Shown: in pieces, positions 1-5,921 of the stretch | Layout: each line of letters starts with the position of its first letter | Numbering within the stretch: the first letter of the stretch is position 1 | NCBI GenBank assembly: GCA_031976395.1 | Contig: DALYLJ010000189.1 | Coordinates: forward strand, 1 to 5,921 | Source: UBA11164 sp002420085 | GTDB taxonomy: Bacteria > Pseudomonadota > Gammaproteobacteria > Xanthomonadales > Xanthomonadaceae | Length of the DNA stretch: 5,921 nucleotides | Direction of reading: 5' to 3' | Notes under the pieces: generated by a model | What the model saw: only the letters and a program-made list of their open reading frames with translations | Database searches by the model: none | Told to the model about the DNA's origin: nothing | Position numbers and translations under genes: made by a program

Positions 1-10
1 CGACAGCATT

Positions 11-16
11 TATACT
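11..16 (+). promoter_or_regulatory. Possible -10 box upstream of the serine hydrolase
   Basis: TATACT matches the sigma-70 -10 consensus at five of six positions in a GC-rich setting. Its -35 box would lie before the window start, so it cannot be checked. It would give a leader of about 75 nt before the GTG start. Nothing else is recognised in bases 1-97. Confidence 0.2.
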
Positions 17-97
17 CCTGCTCCGACCACGGCATAGAGACGCCGATCAAGATTTCAGTGATGCAGCACTGCGGCCTGTCTGGCGTAGAATCACTGT

Positions 98-1546
98 GTG
101 ACCGTTCCATACCGACCGCGTCCGGGCGCCTTCCCGACCCACATCGACTCGCCGCGCCGGGCCGCGTTGCTGGCGCCCGCCCTGCTGGCACTCGTCCTGG
201 TCGGGCTCGCATTGCCCGCGAGCAGCCGCTCGACACCCGCCACTGCCGCTGCCACGCAGACGGCACGCAACACCGGCCCGACCCTGATTCCACCAGCCCT
301 GATTCCACCAGCCCAGACACCACCAGCCCGACCCCCATCGAGCGAGCCCGCTTCAACCGAGATCGCCCCGACCGCGCCCGCTCCAGCCGCAGGCGCGACC
401 CCGAGCACCCCGCCGGCAACCGCCGACCTGCCCGGCGCCATTGCCGAGCTTGACCAGGACATCGCCGAGACCATCGCCCGCCATCACCTGCCCGGCCTGG
501 CGGTCGCGATCGTCCACCAGGGCCGGCCGCTGCTGGTCAAGGGCTATGGCGTCACCCGAGTCGGTGGCGACGAACCGGTCAGCGAGCACACCGTGTTCCG
601 GATCGCCTCGCTGTCGAAAGGCTTTGCTGCCACCCTGGCCGCGCAACTGGTGCGCGAAGGCGCCCTGCACTGGGACATGGCCGCCGTCGATCAGCTTCCG
701 GTACTCGGCATGCCACGGGAAGCCCCGCTCGGCCATCTGACCGTGCGCGACATTCTCAGCCACCGGATCGGCATCCAGTCCTACAACTACCTCGACCGCG
801 CGCTGGAGGCCGATCAACCCTACCCGCTGCTGGCGGCCCGTCTCGGCGAAGCGCCGATGCGCTGTCCACCCGGCGAATGCTACGCCTACCAGAACATCGC
901 CTTCAGCCTGATCGGCGATCTCAGCTTCGCAGTCACCGGCGAATTCTTCCCGATCTCGGTCCACAAGCGCATCCTGCTGCCACTGGCGATGCGCGACACC
1001 AGCTACGGCCTGGACGCCCTGCGCAGCAGCCCAAGCTGGGCCAGACCACACGTCCGACGCGGCCGCAACTGGCAGCCGGTCGAGCCCAAGGAAAACTACT
1101 ACCGAGTACCGCCGGCCGCCGGCGTCAATGCCAGCGCCAACGACCTCGGCATCTGGCTGCTGGCCCAACTCGGCCACCGTCCGGGTACCCTGCCACCCGC
1201 ACTGCTGGCGGAAATCCACACGCCACTGATCGAAACCCCGGACCAGATCGGTCGCTCAGGCTGGCGCGCCGCACGCCTGCGCTCGGCGCATTACGCGCTC
1301 GGCTGGCGGGTATTCGATTACTCGGGTGAGCGCGTGATCTACCATGCCGGCGCCGTTCAGGGCTATCGCGCAGCACTCGCCCTGCTGCCAAGTCGGGATG
1401 TCGGCATCGCCCTGCTCTGGCACAGCGAGCACTCGGCCCCGAACGCCCTGATCGCAACCACCCTCGACCGGGCCCTCGGGCTCGACCAGTTCGACTGGCG
1501 CGAACCGCCGGAGCCGCCGCCGCAAACCCACACCGCCGCCCGCTGA
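98..1546 (+). CDS. Exported serine hydrolase, beta-lactamase/PBP fold (class C-like)
   Basis: The 482-residue product has the three active-site motifs of the beta-lactamase-related serine hydrolases (Pfam Beta-lactamase, PF00144) in the right order. These are SxxK as S171-L-S-K174, with S171 the expected nucleophile, YxN as Y264-Q-N266, and HAG at H416-A-G418 in place of the KTG of true class C enzymes. The HxG form is usual in esterases, D-peptidases and other non-lactamase members, so the substrate cannot be told. Residues 22-41 are a hydrophobic stretch after R20-R21, read as a signal peptide or anchor, so the domain should act in the periplasm. Residues about 43-110 form a Pro/Ala/Thr-rich linker, and the catalytic domain fills the rest. 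C256 and C261 (CPPGEC) lie just before YxN and could form a disulfide. The GTG start is chosen because an in-frame TAG lies 12 bp upstream and no ATG precedes the signal segment; no Shine-Dalgarno is visible. It converges on lptG. Family assignment is firm, function is open. Confidence 0.9.
   Translation: MTVPYRPRPGAFPTHIDSPRRAALLAPALLALVLVGLALPASSRSTPATAAATQTARNTGPTLIPPALIPPAQTPPARPPSSEPASTEIAPTAPAPAAGATPSTPPATADLPGAIAELDQDIAETIARHHLPGLAVAIVHQGRPLLVKGYGVTRVGGDEPVSEHTVFRIASLSKGFAATLAAQLVREGALHWDMAAVDQLPVLGMPREAPLGHLTVRDILSHRIGIQSYNYLDRALEADQPYPLLAARLGEAPMRCPPGECYAYQNIAFSLIGDLSFAVTGEFFPISVHKRILLPLAMRDTSYGLDALRSSPSWARPHVRRGRNWQPVEPKENYYRVPPAAGVNASANDLGIWLLAQLGHRPGTLPPALLAEIHTPLIETPDQIGRSGWRAARLRSAHYALGWRVFDYSGERVIYHAGAVQGYRAALALLPSRDVGIALLWHSEHSAPNALIATTLDRALGLDQFDWREPPEPPPQTHTAAR
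284..328 (+). repeat. Three 15-bp tandem repeats coding xxPPA in the linker
   Basis: Two identical units of ctgattccaccagcc (284-298, 299-313) are followed by a diverged third unit, cagacaccaccagcc (314-328). They encode LIPPA-LIPPA-QTPPA, residues 63-77 of the serine hydrolase. The unit length is a multiple of three, so gain or loss of copies would keep the frame and change only the length of the linker. Confidence 0.9.
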
Positions 1547-1580
1547 TCGCGGTCGTTGGCCAGGTCTGCCCGGCTCTGGC

Positions 1581-2678
1581 TCAGCCGCGTCGTCGGAACA
1601 GCCAGCCCGAGATCGCCAGCATGGTCAGCGGTGGCAGGGCATTGGCCAGCCGCATGTCCAGCCCGTACACACCCGCCAGATTGACCGCCAGCCGGTTCAG
1701 CAGGAAGAACACCAGCCCGAACATGATTCCCGCAAACAGTCGCTTGCCGAAGCCGCCACTGCGCAACGGCCCGAATGCGAACGGCATCGCCGCCAGGCAC
1801 AGCGCCAGCACATTGAACGGATAGAACCAGCGCGCCCAGTACGCCGCCTCGTAGGGACCGGGATCGACACCGTTGCGGCGCATGTACTCGATGCCGGCCC
1901 GCAAGCGCGAACTCGGCATGTAGCGCGGCCGACTGACGCTGGCAACCAGGGTGTCGCCGTCCAGGCGCGACGGCCAGGTCTCGGACGCCAGTTCGACCGC
2001 CGTCGCCGACGACTCGCCGATGCGGATCCGCCGAACGTCGAACAAGGTCCAACCGCCGGCATCGTGAACGGCCCGACGTGCCCGAGCAATGCCGGTCAGT
2101 CGCCCGTCCGGCCCCAACTCGAACAGGCGCACCCCGACCATCTCCACCTGTGGCACTGGCTCGGCCTCGCGCACCAGCACATCGCGGGCATTCAGATAGA
2201 CCTCACCCTCGCGCGCCCACAGCCCCGACCAACTGGCCGAGACCGCATCGGCACCGCGCGCCCGTGCAGCGAGGCTCTGCGCCGCACGCTCGCCGCTCGG
2301 ACCGAGCGTCTCGCCGACCACGATCATCGCCAGCGTCAGCACCGCCAGTGCCGCCAGCACACTGACCGTGATCCGCAGCCTGGACAGGCCAACCGAACGC
2401 AGCGCGATCAGTTCCGAGCCACTCGCCAAACTGCCCAGACCCAGCAGGCAGCCGATCACCGCCGCAGTCGGAAACAGCTCATAGGCCCTGCGCGGCGCGG
2501 TCAGCACGGTTTGCAGAACGGCATCGGCAAACCCGTAACTGCCCTTGCCGATGTCGTCCAGCGCACCGACCAGGGCCACGATCAGATCGAAACCGAGCAA
2601 CACCGCCCAGGCCATCGCCACCGTCACCAGCGCACTGCGCGCGACATAGCGATCGTGAACCCGCAGCCGACCGATCAT
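1581..2678 (-). CDS. lptG: LPS export ABC transporter permease LptG
   Basis: This is an inner-membrane permease of the LptB2FG complex, which extracts lipopolysaccharide from the inner membrane and passes it to LptC/LptA. The product has 365 residues (E. coli LptG about 360). Three N-terminal hydrophobic segments (about 16-40, 65-85, 103-122) are followed by a periplasmic domain to about residue 275, then three C-terminal segments (about 286-302, 314-333, 338-360). The conserved DDIGKGSYG and PRRAYELFP stretches (41-49, 62-70) are LptG-like. The segment LASGSELIALRSVGLS (84-99) is the cytoplasmic coupling region; E89 falls at the place of the conserved glutamate that contacts LptB. The reading frame stays open to 2762, but the ATG at 2678 is preferred: it gives the usual family N-terminus (MIGRLRVHDRY), has a strong ribosome site, and overlaps the lptF stop as ATGA. 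It is probably co-transcribed and translationally coupled with lptF. Confidence 0.96.
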   Translation of the reverse strand: MIGRLRVHDRYVARSALVTVAMAWAVLLGFDLIVALVGALDDIGKGSYGFADAVLQTVLTAPRRAYELFPTAAVIGCLLGLGSLASGSELIALRSVGLSRLRITVSVLAALAVLTLAMIVVGETLGPSGERAAQSLAARARGADAVSASWSGLWAREGEVYLNARDVLVREAEPVPQVEMVGVRLFELGPDGRLTGIARARRAVHDAGGWTLFDVRRIRIGESSATAVELASETWPSRLDGDTLVASVSRPRYMPSSRLRAGIEYMRRNGVDPGPYEAAYWARWFYPFNVLALCLAAMPFAFGPLRSGGFGKRLFAGIMFGLVFFLLNRLAVNLAGVYGLDMRLANALPPLTMLAISGWLFRRRG

Positions 2679-3754
2679 CGCAGCCTCCCCGGACGCGGCA
2701 TCCGGCCGTCGCCCCAGAACAACCATAGGGCCAGGGTCAGGGCCAATGCGTGGACCCACCACAGACCGATCGCGGTCGCCACCCGCCCCTCAGCCATCCA
2801 GGCCGTACCCAGCACCAGAAAATTCACGTACACCAGATAGCCCAGCAAGGCCAGCAACAGGCGGCCATAGCGCGGCTGACGCGGCTGTCCACGGGCCAGC
2901 GGGATCGCCAGCAAAGCCAGCACCAGGGCCGCCAGCGGCATCGCCAACCGCCAGTGCAACTCGGCCCTCGACTCCGGACTGGCGTCCAGCACCAGGGCCA
3001 TCGTGGCCCGGAAGGCCGGCGTCTCGACCAGATTCTGCCGCTGATGATCGGGCAGGCGGATGTCGTTGCGCTCGAAGCGCATCAGCCGCAGGTCCAGTCG
3101 CTCGATGTCGCCCTCGACCCGAAAGCCATCCTGCAGCCGGAGATAACGTTCCTGCTCACCGTCGAAGAACAACTCGCCATGGGCCGCCGTGACCACATCG
3201 ATCCGGCCATTGCGCTCGTCCTCGATGAACAGACTGCCGAACCGACTGCCATCGGCACGCATCTCACCGACGTACAGCACCCCATCGCGCCCTGGAATGC
3301 GGGCAAACCGCCCCGGCTCCAGACCCGCCAACAACAGCGAGCGATTGGCCGAATCGATCATCGCTGCCGCCTCGCGCTGAGCCAATGGCGACAACCACAG
3401 CGACAACAGGGCCACCAGCAAGGCCACCGGCAGCGCTGAGCGCGCGACCGGCATCAGCAACTGGCGAGCCCCGATCCCGATCGAACCGAGCACGGTCATC
3501 TCCGACTCGCGGTACATCCGACCGATCGCCATCATCAGGCCGAGAAACAGCGCCAACGGCAGGATCAGCGGCAGGAACTGGAGCCCGCGCAGCAGCACCT
3601 GCGACAGCAGCAGCGCCGCCGGCACTTTGCCGCGCGCGATCTCCGACAACAGATCGGCGACGATCCCACTGAAGCTCACCATCACCAGTACCGCCACGCT
3701 GGCCAGGGTCGTTTGCGCGAATTGCCGCACCAGATATCGATCGATGAGCCGCAT
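2675..3754 (-). CDS. lptF: LPS export ABC transporter permease LptF
   Basis: This is the partner permease of LptG in the LptB2FG lipopolysaccharide exporter of the inner membrane. The product has 359 residues (E. coli LptF 366) and starts MRLIDRYLVRQF, the family's typical N-terminus (E. coli: IIIRYLVRE). Hydrophobic segments lie at about 13-35, 56-78 and 101-122. A periplasmic domain of about residues 123-265 follows, then segments at about 270-287, 298-320 and 327-348. The motif YRESEMTVLGSIGIG (81-95) is the coupling-helix region; E85 matches the position of the conserved glutamate (E84 in E. coli LptF) that engages LptB. Its TGA stop overlaps the lptG ATG by 4 bp as ATGA. lptF is transcribed divergently from pepA, the same arrangement as in E. 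coli. AAAGG (3769-3773) lies 14 nt upstream of the ATG, which is long for a ribosome site. LptB, LptA and LptC are not in the window and normally sit elsewhere. Confidence 0.96.
   Translation of the reverse strand: MRLIDRYLVRQFAQTTLASVAVLVMVSFSGIVADLLSEIARGKVPAALLLSQVLLRGLQFLPLILPLALFLGLMMAIGRMYRESEMTVLGSIGIGARQLLMPVARSALPVALLVALLSLWLSPLAQREAAAMIDSANRSLLLAGLEPGRFARIPGRDGVLYVGEMRADGSRFGSLFIEDERNGRIDVVTAAHGELFFDGEQERYLRLQDGFRVEGDIERLDLRLMRFERNDIRLPDHQRQNLVETPAFRATMALVLDASPESRAELHWRLAMPLAALVLALLAIPLARGQPRQPRYGRLLLALLGYLVYVNFLVLGTAWMAEGRVATAIGLWWVHALALTLALWLFWGDGRMPRPGRLR
2684..2690 (-). promoter_or_regulatory. Ribosome binding site of lptG
   Basis: On the minus strand GGGGAGG lies 5 nt before the ATG at 2678, inside the lptF coding end. 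It is the clearest Shine-Dalgarno in the window and supports the internal lptG start over the longer open frame. Confidence 0.75.
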
Positions 3755-3772
3755 GGGGCCGCTGACTACCTT

Positions 3773-3781
3773 TGTTATAGA
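3773..3781 (+). promoter_or_regulatory. Candidate extended -10 promoter for pepA
   Basis: TG-t-TATAGA reads as an extended -10 element on the plus strand. It overlaps the proposed lptF -10 on the other strand. No convincing -35 lies at normal spacing. Use of this site would give a pepA leader of about 97 nt. Confidence 0.28.
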
Positions 3782-3799
3782 CTAGTGGGCTGGTCTCAA
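3774..3799 (-). promoter_or_regulatory. Candidate lptFG promoter
   Basis: On the minus strand, TTGAGA (3794-3799, five of six to the -35 consensus) is followed by TATAAC (3774-3779, five of six to -10). The spacer is only 14 bp, shorter than the usual 16-18, so strength is doubtful. The start would fall near 3767, leaving a leader of about a dozen bases and excluding the AAAGG at 3769-3773 from the transcript. Confidence 0.3.
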
Positions 3800-3806
3800 C
3801 CGGCCC
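3787..3806 (+). other. Hairpin in the pepA leader / imperfect inverted repeat
   Basis: GGGCTGG (3787-3793) pairs with CCGGCCC (3800-3806) as seven base pairs, one a G-U wobble, around a 6-nt loop, TCTCAA. It would be at the very 5' end of a transcript begun from the extended -10 at 3773-3781. There is no following T run, so it is not a terminator. It could instead be a protein-binding inverted repeat, or chance in GC-rich DNA. Confidence 0.35.
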
Positions 3807-3884
3807 CGAACGGACGCGCCGGCAACGCCGACCCCCCTCGCGAACCTGATCCTCTCGCTCGCGCAATTGTACGGATTCTCGACC

Positions 3885-5369
3885 ATGGCCCTCGAATTCA
3901 GTCTCAGTTCCACCCCTGTCAACCAGATCGACAGCGACTGCATCATCATCGGTTGCTACTCCGATGTCGGCTTCAGCGCCGCCGGCACTGCCATCGACAA
4001 CGCCAGCCAGGGCCGCCTGACCGGCCTGCGCACCCGTGGCGACCTGCCCCGCAAGTGCGGCACCACCCTCCTCCTGCACGACCTTCCCGGCCTGGCTGCC
4101 GCGCGGGTGCTGGTGGTCGGGCTGGGCGAGGTGGCCAAATTCGATGCCAGCGCCTACATCAAAGCCGTAGAAGGCGCGACCCGCGCCCTGCGCGAAGGCT
4201 CGGTCCGCACCGCCACCTCGACCCTGACCGAACTCGGCGTCGCCGATCGCGACGCCGACTGGCTGGTGACCCAGGGCGTGATCGCCGCCGACCGCGCCGC
4301 CTACCGCTACTCCCTGGCACGCTCGGAAAACGGCAGCATCAACCGCCTCACCAGCCTGGCCCTGACTGCCGACAGCCAGGCCGAGTCAGCCCTCCAGCGT
4401 GGCATCGCGATCGCCGCCGGCATGGAACTGGCCCGCGAGTTGGGCAACCTGCCACCCAACATCTGCAACCCGGCCTATCTCGCCGACCAGGCCCGCAAAC
4501 TGGCCGACGCCCATCCCGGCGTCACCTGCGACGTGCTTGAACGTGAGGACATGGAACGGCTCGGCATGGGCGCCCTGCTGGCCGTCGCGCGCGGCTCGGC
4601 CAACCCGCCCAAGCTGATCGTGCTGCGCTGGACCGGCGCCGACGACGACAAACCCTACGCCCTGGTCGGCAAGGGCATCACCTTCGACAGCGGCGGCATC
4701 AACCTGAAGGTGCAGGGTGGCATCGAGGAAATGAAGTTCGACATGTGCGGCGCCGCCACCGTGCTCGGCACCTTCGCCGCCGCCGTCGGCATGAAACTCC
4801 CGATCAACCTGATCACCGTCATCGCCGCCGTGGAGAACATGGCTGATGGCAACGCCTACCGGCCGTCCGACGTGCTCACCAGCCTGTCCGGCAAGACCGT
4901 CGAAGTGCTCAACACCGATGCCGAAGGCCGGCTCATCCTGTGCGACGCCCTGACCTACACCCGGCGCTACGAACCGCAAGCCGTCATCGATGTCGCCACC
5001 CTGACCGGCGCCTGCGTCATCGCCCTCGGCAAGCACGCCACCGGCCTGATGAGCAAGCATGACGACCTGGCCGATGAACTGCTCGCCGCCGGCAACCACG
5101 TCCACGACCGCGCCTGGCGCCTGCCGATCTGGGACGACTACCAGCCCCTGCTGGAATCGGCCTTCGCCGACATGGCCAACATCGGCGGCAAATGGGCCGG
5201 TGCGATCACCGCTGGCTGCTTCCTCGCCCGCTTCACCGAAGGCCAGCGCTGGGCACACCTCGACATCGCCGGCACTGCCTGGGAAGAAGGTCGCAAGGGC
5301 ATGGCCACCGGCCGCCCGGTCGGCCTGCTGTGTCAGTGGCTATTGGACAGGGCCGAGAATAGGGAATAG
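3885..5369 (+). CDS. pepA: Leucyl aminopeptidase PepA (M17 family, cytosolic)
   Basis: The product has 494 residues (E. coli PepA 503) and is a two-metal aminopeptidase that removes N-terminal residues from peptides. Residues up to about 165 form the variable N-terminal domain and the rest the catalytic domain. Metal ligands K263, D268, D286, D345 and E347 and catalytic K275 and R349 are all present, with the same spacing as K270/D275/D293/D352/E354 and K282/R356 of E. coli. The M17 signature NTDAEGRL is at 343-350, and NLPPNICNP and WAHLDIAGTAW are further family landmarks. A TTG at 3867 would add six residues. The ATG at 3885 is preferred because MALEFSL is the usual start in xanthomonad PepA as I recall it; the ribosome site is weak for both. 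The last codons (N-R-E) and the TAG lie inside a GGGAAT-type repeat. E. coli PepA also binds DNA in Xer recombination and carAB control; whether this one does cannot be seen. Confidence 0.97.
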   Translation: MALEFSLSSTPVNQIDSDCIIIGCYSDVGFSAAGTAIDNASQGRLTGLRTRGDLPRKCGTTLLLHDLPGLAAARVLVVGLGEVAKFDASAYIKAVEGATRALREGSVRTATSTLTELGVADRDADWLVTQGVIAADRAAYRYSLARSENGSINRLTSLALTADSQAESALQRGIAIAAGMELARELGNLPPNICNPAYLADQARKLADAHPGVTCDVLEREDMERLGMGALLAVARGSANPPKLIVLRWTGADDDKPYALVGKGITFDSGGINLKVQGGIEEMKFDMCGAATVLGTFAAAVGMKLPINLITVIAAVENMADGNAYRPSDVLTSLSGKTVEVLNTDAEGRLILCDALTYTRRYEPQAVIDVATLTGACVIALGKHATGLMSKHDDLADELLAAGNHVHDRAWRLPIWDDYQPLLESAFADMANIGGKWAGAITAGCFLARFTEGQRWAHLDIAGTAWEEGRKGMATGRPVGLLCQWLLDRAENRE

Positions 5370-5384
5370 GGAATTAGGGAATGG
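5358..5384 (+). repeat. AATAGGG-type heptamer repeat over the pepA stop codon
   Basis: The run reads AATAGGG, AATAGGG, AATTAGGG, AATGG: two exact heptamers, one with an extra T, and a partial unit. The first units encode the last pepA residues, and the pepA TAG (5367-5369) is formed by the second unit. It resembles the GGGAATC-like repeats scattered between xanthomonad genes. Confidence 0.7.
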
Positions 5385-5444
5385 TCAGAAGCACTCGCAC
5401 CGTCACCGACCAGACCCGAGCCAACCGCTCTACGATTCCAAACA

Positions 5445-5463
5445 CCCGAATCCCGAATCCCGG
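5445..5463 (+). repeat. CCCGAAT heptamer repeat upstream of holC
   Basis: Two exact CCCGAAT units (5445-5451, 5452-5458) and a partial CCCGG end 5 nt before the holC ATG. A related GATTCC lies at 5434-5439. The strand sense is opposite to the copies at the pepA end and after holC. The 99-bp gap between pepA and holC holds these repeats and no other feature that I recognise. Confidence 0.75.
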
Positions 5464-5468
5464 CTCTC

Positions 5469-5891
5469 ATGCGCGCCGACTTCTACCTGATCGCCAAACC
5501 GCGCTTTCGCGACCAGCCGCTGCTGCTGGTCTGCGAACTGGCGCGGCGCGGCCATGACAGTGGCAAGCCGATGCTGATCCTCGCCCGCGATCAGCCGCAG
5601 GCCGAAGCGATCGACGACCTGCTGTGGTCATTCGACCCGGACGCCTACATCCCGCACCAGATCGCCCGCGAAGACGATCCGGGCGAGGACGTACCGGTGC
5701 TGATCGCCAGCCCCGAGATCGCCGCCGCCCTGCGACCGCTGACCCTCAACCTGCGCGACCAGGCCGTCGATGGCCCGGTCGAGCGCATTCTTGAAGTGGT
5801 GCCCGCCGACCCCACCGCCCGCGAGCCCCTGCGACAGCGCTGGCGCGCCTACCAGGCCCGGAATTTTCAACTCAACAAGCACGACATGTAG
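5469..5891 (+). CDS. holC: DNA polymerase III chi subunit HolC
   Basis: The 140-residue product (E. coli chi 147) is the clamp-loader accessory subunit that, with psi (HolD), links the replicase to single-strand binding protein. Family landmarks are the N-terminal ADFYLI (3-8), VCELARRGHDSGKPMLILA (21-39), QAEAIDDLLWSFDPDAYIPH (44-63) and the C-terminal RWRAYQARNFQLN (124-136), the counterpart of the RYKAYRVAGFNLN end of E. coli chi. It is a small alpha/beta cytosolic protein without signal or membrane segments. It follows pepA at 99 bp in the same direction; in many gammaproteobacteria valS comes next, which here would lie beyond the window. The ATG is the first in frame and gives the conserved N-terminus. 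No Shine-Dalgarno is visible, because the upstream bases are the CCCGAAT repeat. No HolD gene is seen. Confidence 0.94.
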   Translation: MRADFYLIAKPRFRDQPLLLVCELARRGHDSGKPMLILARDQPQAEAIDDLLWSFDPDAYIPHQIAREDDPGEDVPVLIASPEIAAALRPLTLNLRDQAVDGPVERILEVVPADPTAREPLRQRWRAYQARNFQLNKHDM

Positions 5892-5894
5892 GAC

Positions 5895-5916
5895 GGGATG
5901 CGCGATTCGGGATTCG
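5895..5916 (+). repeat. GGGATTC heptamer repeat after holC
   Basis: GGGATG at 5895-5900 is followed by CGATTCGGGATTCG (5903-5916), the same heptamer as at 5445-5463 but in the opposite orientation. Thus holC is flanked by inverted copies. It begins 3 bp after the holC TAG and may continue beyond the window. Confidence 0.65.
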
Positions 5917-5921
5917 TTGGC

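Noticed and set aside
353..1219. Long open frame on the minus strand (288 codons) opposite the serine hydrolase
   Set aside because: It is a GC-rich shadow of a gene with intact catalytic motifs; its translation shows no recognisable domain and is low in complexity.
1558..1587. Hairpin-like sequences between the convergent serine hydrolase and lptG (GCCAG/CTGGC, CGGCT/AGCCG)
   Set aside because: The stems are only five pairs, mutually exclusive, and lack a T run on either strand, so an intrinsic terminator cannot be claimed.
1363..2052. 229-codon minus-strand frame overlapping lptG and the serine hydrolase end
   Set aside because: It is out of frame with lptG, which matches LptG throughout. 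No frameshift is needed to explain lptG.
2679..2762. Upstream extension of lptG by 28 codons
   Set aside because: It would read through the lptF coding end and add a non-family N-terminus; the ATG at 2678 has the strong ribosome site and the ATGA overlap.
3733..3744. Palindromic ATCGATCGAT-like stretch near the lptF start
   Set aside because: It lies in the conserved LptF N-terminus and is explained by the Ile-Asp-Arg-Tyr codons.
4386..5258. Long open frame on the minus strand (290 codons) opposite pepA
   Set aside because: pepA is certain from its metal-site residues; the antisense translation is Gly/Ala/Val-rich with no family landmarks, a typical codon-bias shadow.
5358..5463. Pairing of the pepA-end and holC-start repeats as a terminator stem
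   Set aside because: GGGAAT against AATCCC mismatches in each unit, giving no continuous stem, and no T run follows.
5358..5916. CRISPR-like array from the short repeats
   Set aside because: Units are 7 bp, directly adjacent, and without spacers or cas genes.

Overview
The window looks like a chromosomal housekeeping segment from a GC-rich gammaproteobacterium. The best guess is the Xanthomonadales/Lysobacterales group. Two things point there. First, the gene order lptG-lptF (leftward) / pepA-holC (rightward) is the order known from E. coli and many gammaproteobacteria, where valS usually follows holC. Second, the gaps around holC carry short GAATCCC/GGGATTC-type heptamer repeats like those common between genes in Xanthomonadaceae genomes. 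The taxonomic call is inference; no rRNA or other marker is present.

Layout from left to right. Bases 1-97 are a short non-coding leader. Bases 98-1546 (+) encode an exported or membrane-anchored serine hydrolase of the beta-lactamase/penicillin-binding fold, with a Pro/Ala/Thr-rich linker after its signal segment. It meets lptG tail to tail across 34 bp. Bases 1581-2678 (-) are lptG and 2675-3754 (-) are lptF. These two encode the inner-membrane permease pair of the LPS exporter and overlap by an ATGA. Bases 3755-3884 are a divergent intergenic region with the most AT-rich, promoter-like patch of the window and a hairpin. Bases 3885-5369 (+) are pepA, a leucyl aminopeptidase with all metal and catalytic residues intact. 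Bases 5370-5468 are a repeat-bearing gap. Bases 5469-5891 (+) are holC, the chi subunit of DNA polymerase III, followed by another copy of the heptamer repeat at the window end.

Functionally, LptF and LptG work together in moving LPS out of the inner membrane. PepA (peptide turnover, and in E. coli also a DNA-binding protein) and HolC (clamp-loader/SSB link) are conserved neighbours with no obvious shared pathway. The serine hydrolase is probably an independent accessory gene. I see no mobile element, CRISPR array, tRNA, rRNA or defence system, and nothing that I would call a new biological system. The points worth a second look are the repeats around holC (one runs into the pepA stop codon), the repeat-built linker of the serine hydrolase, and the lptF/pepA divergent control region.
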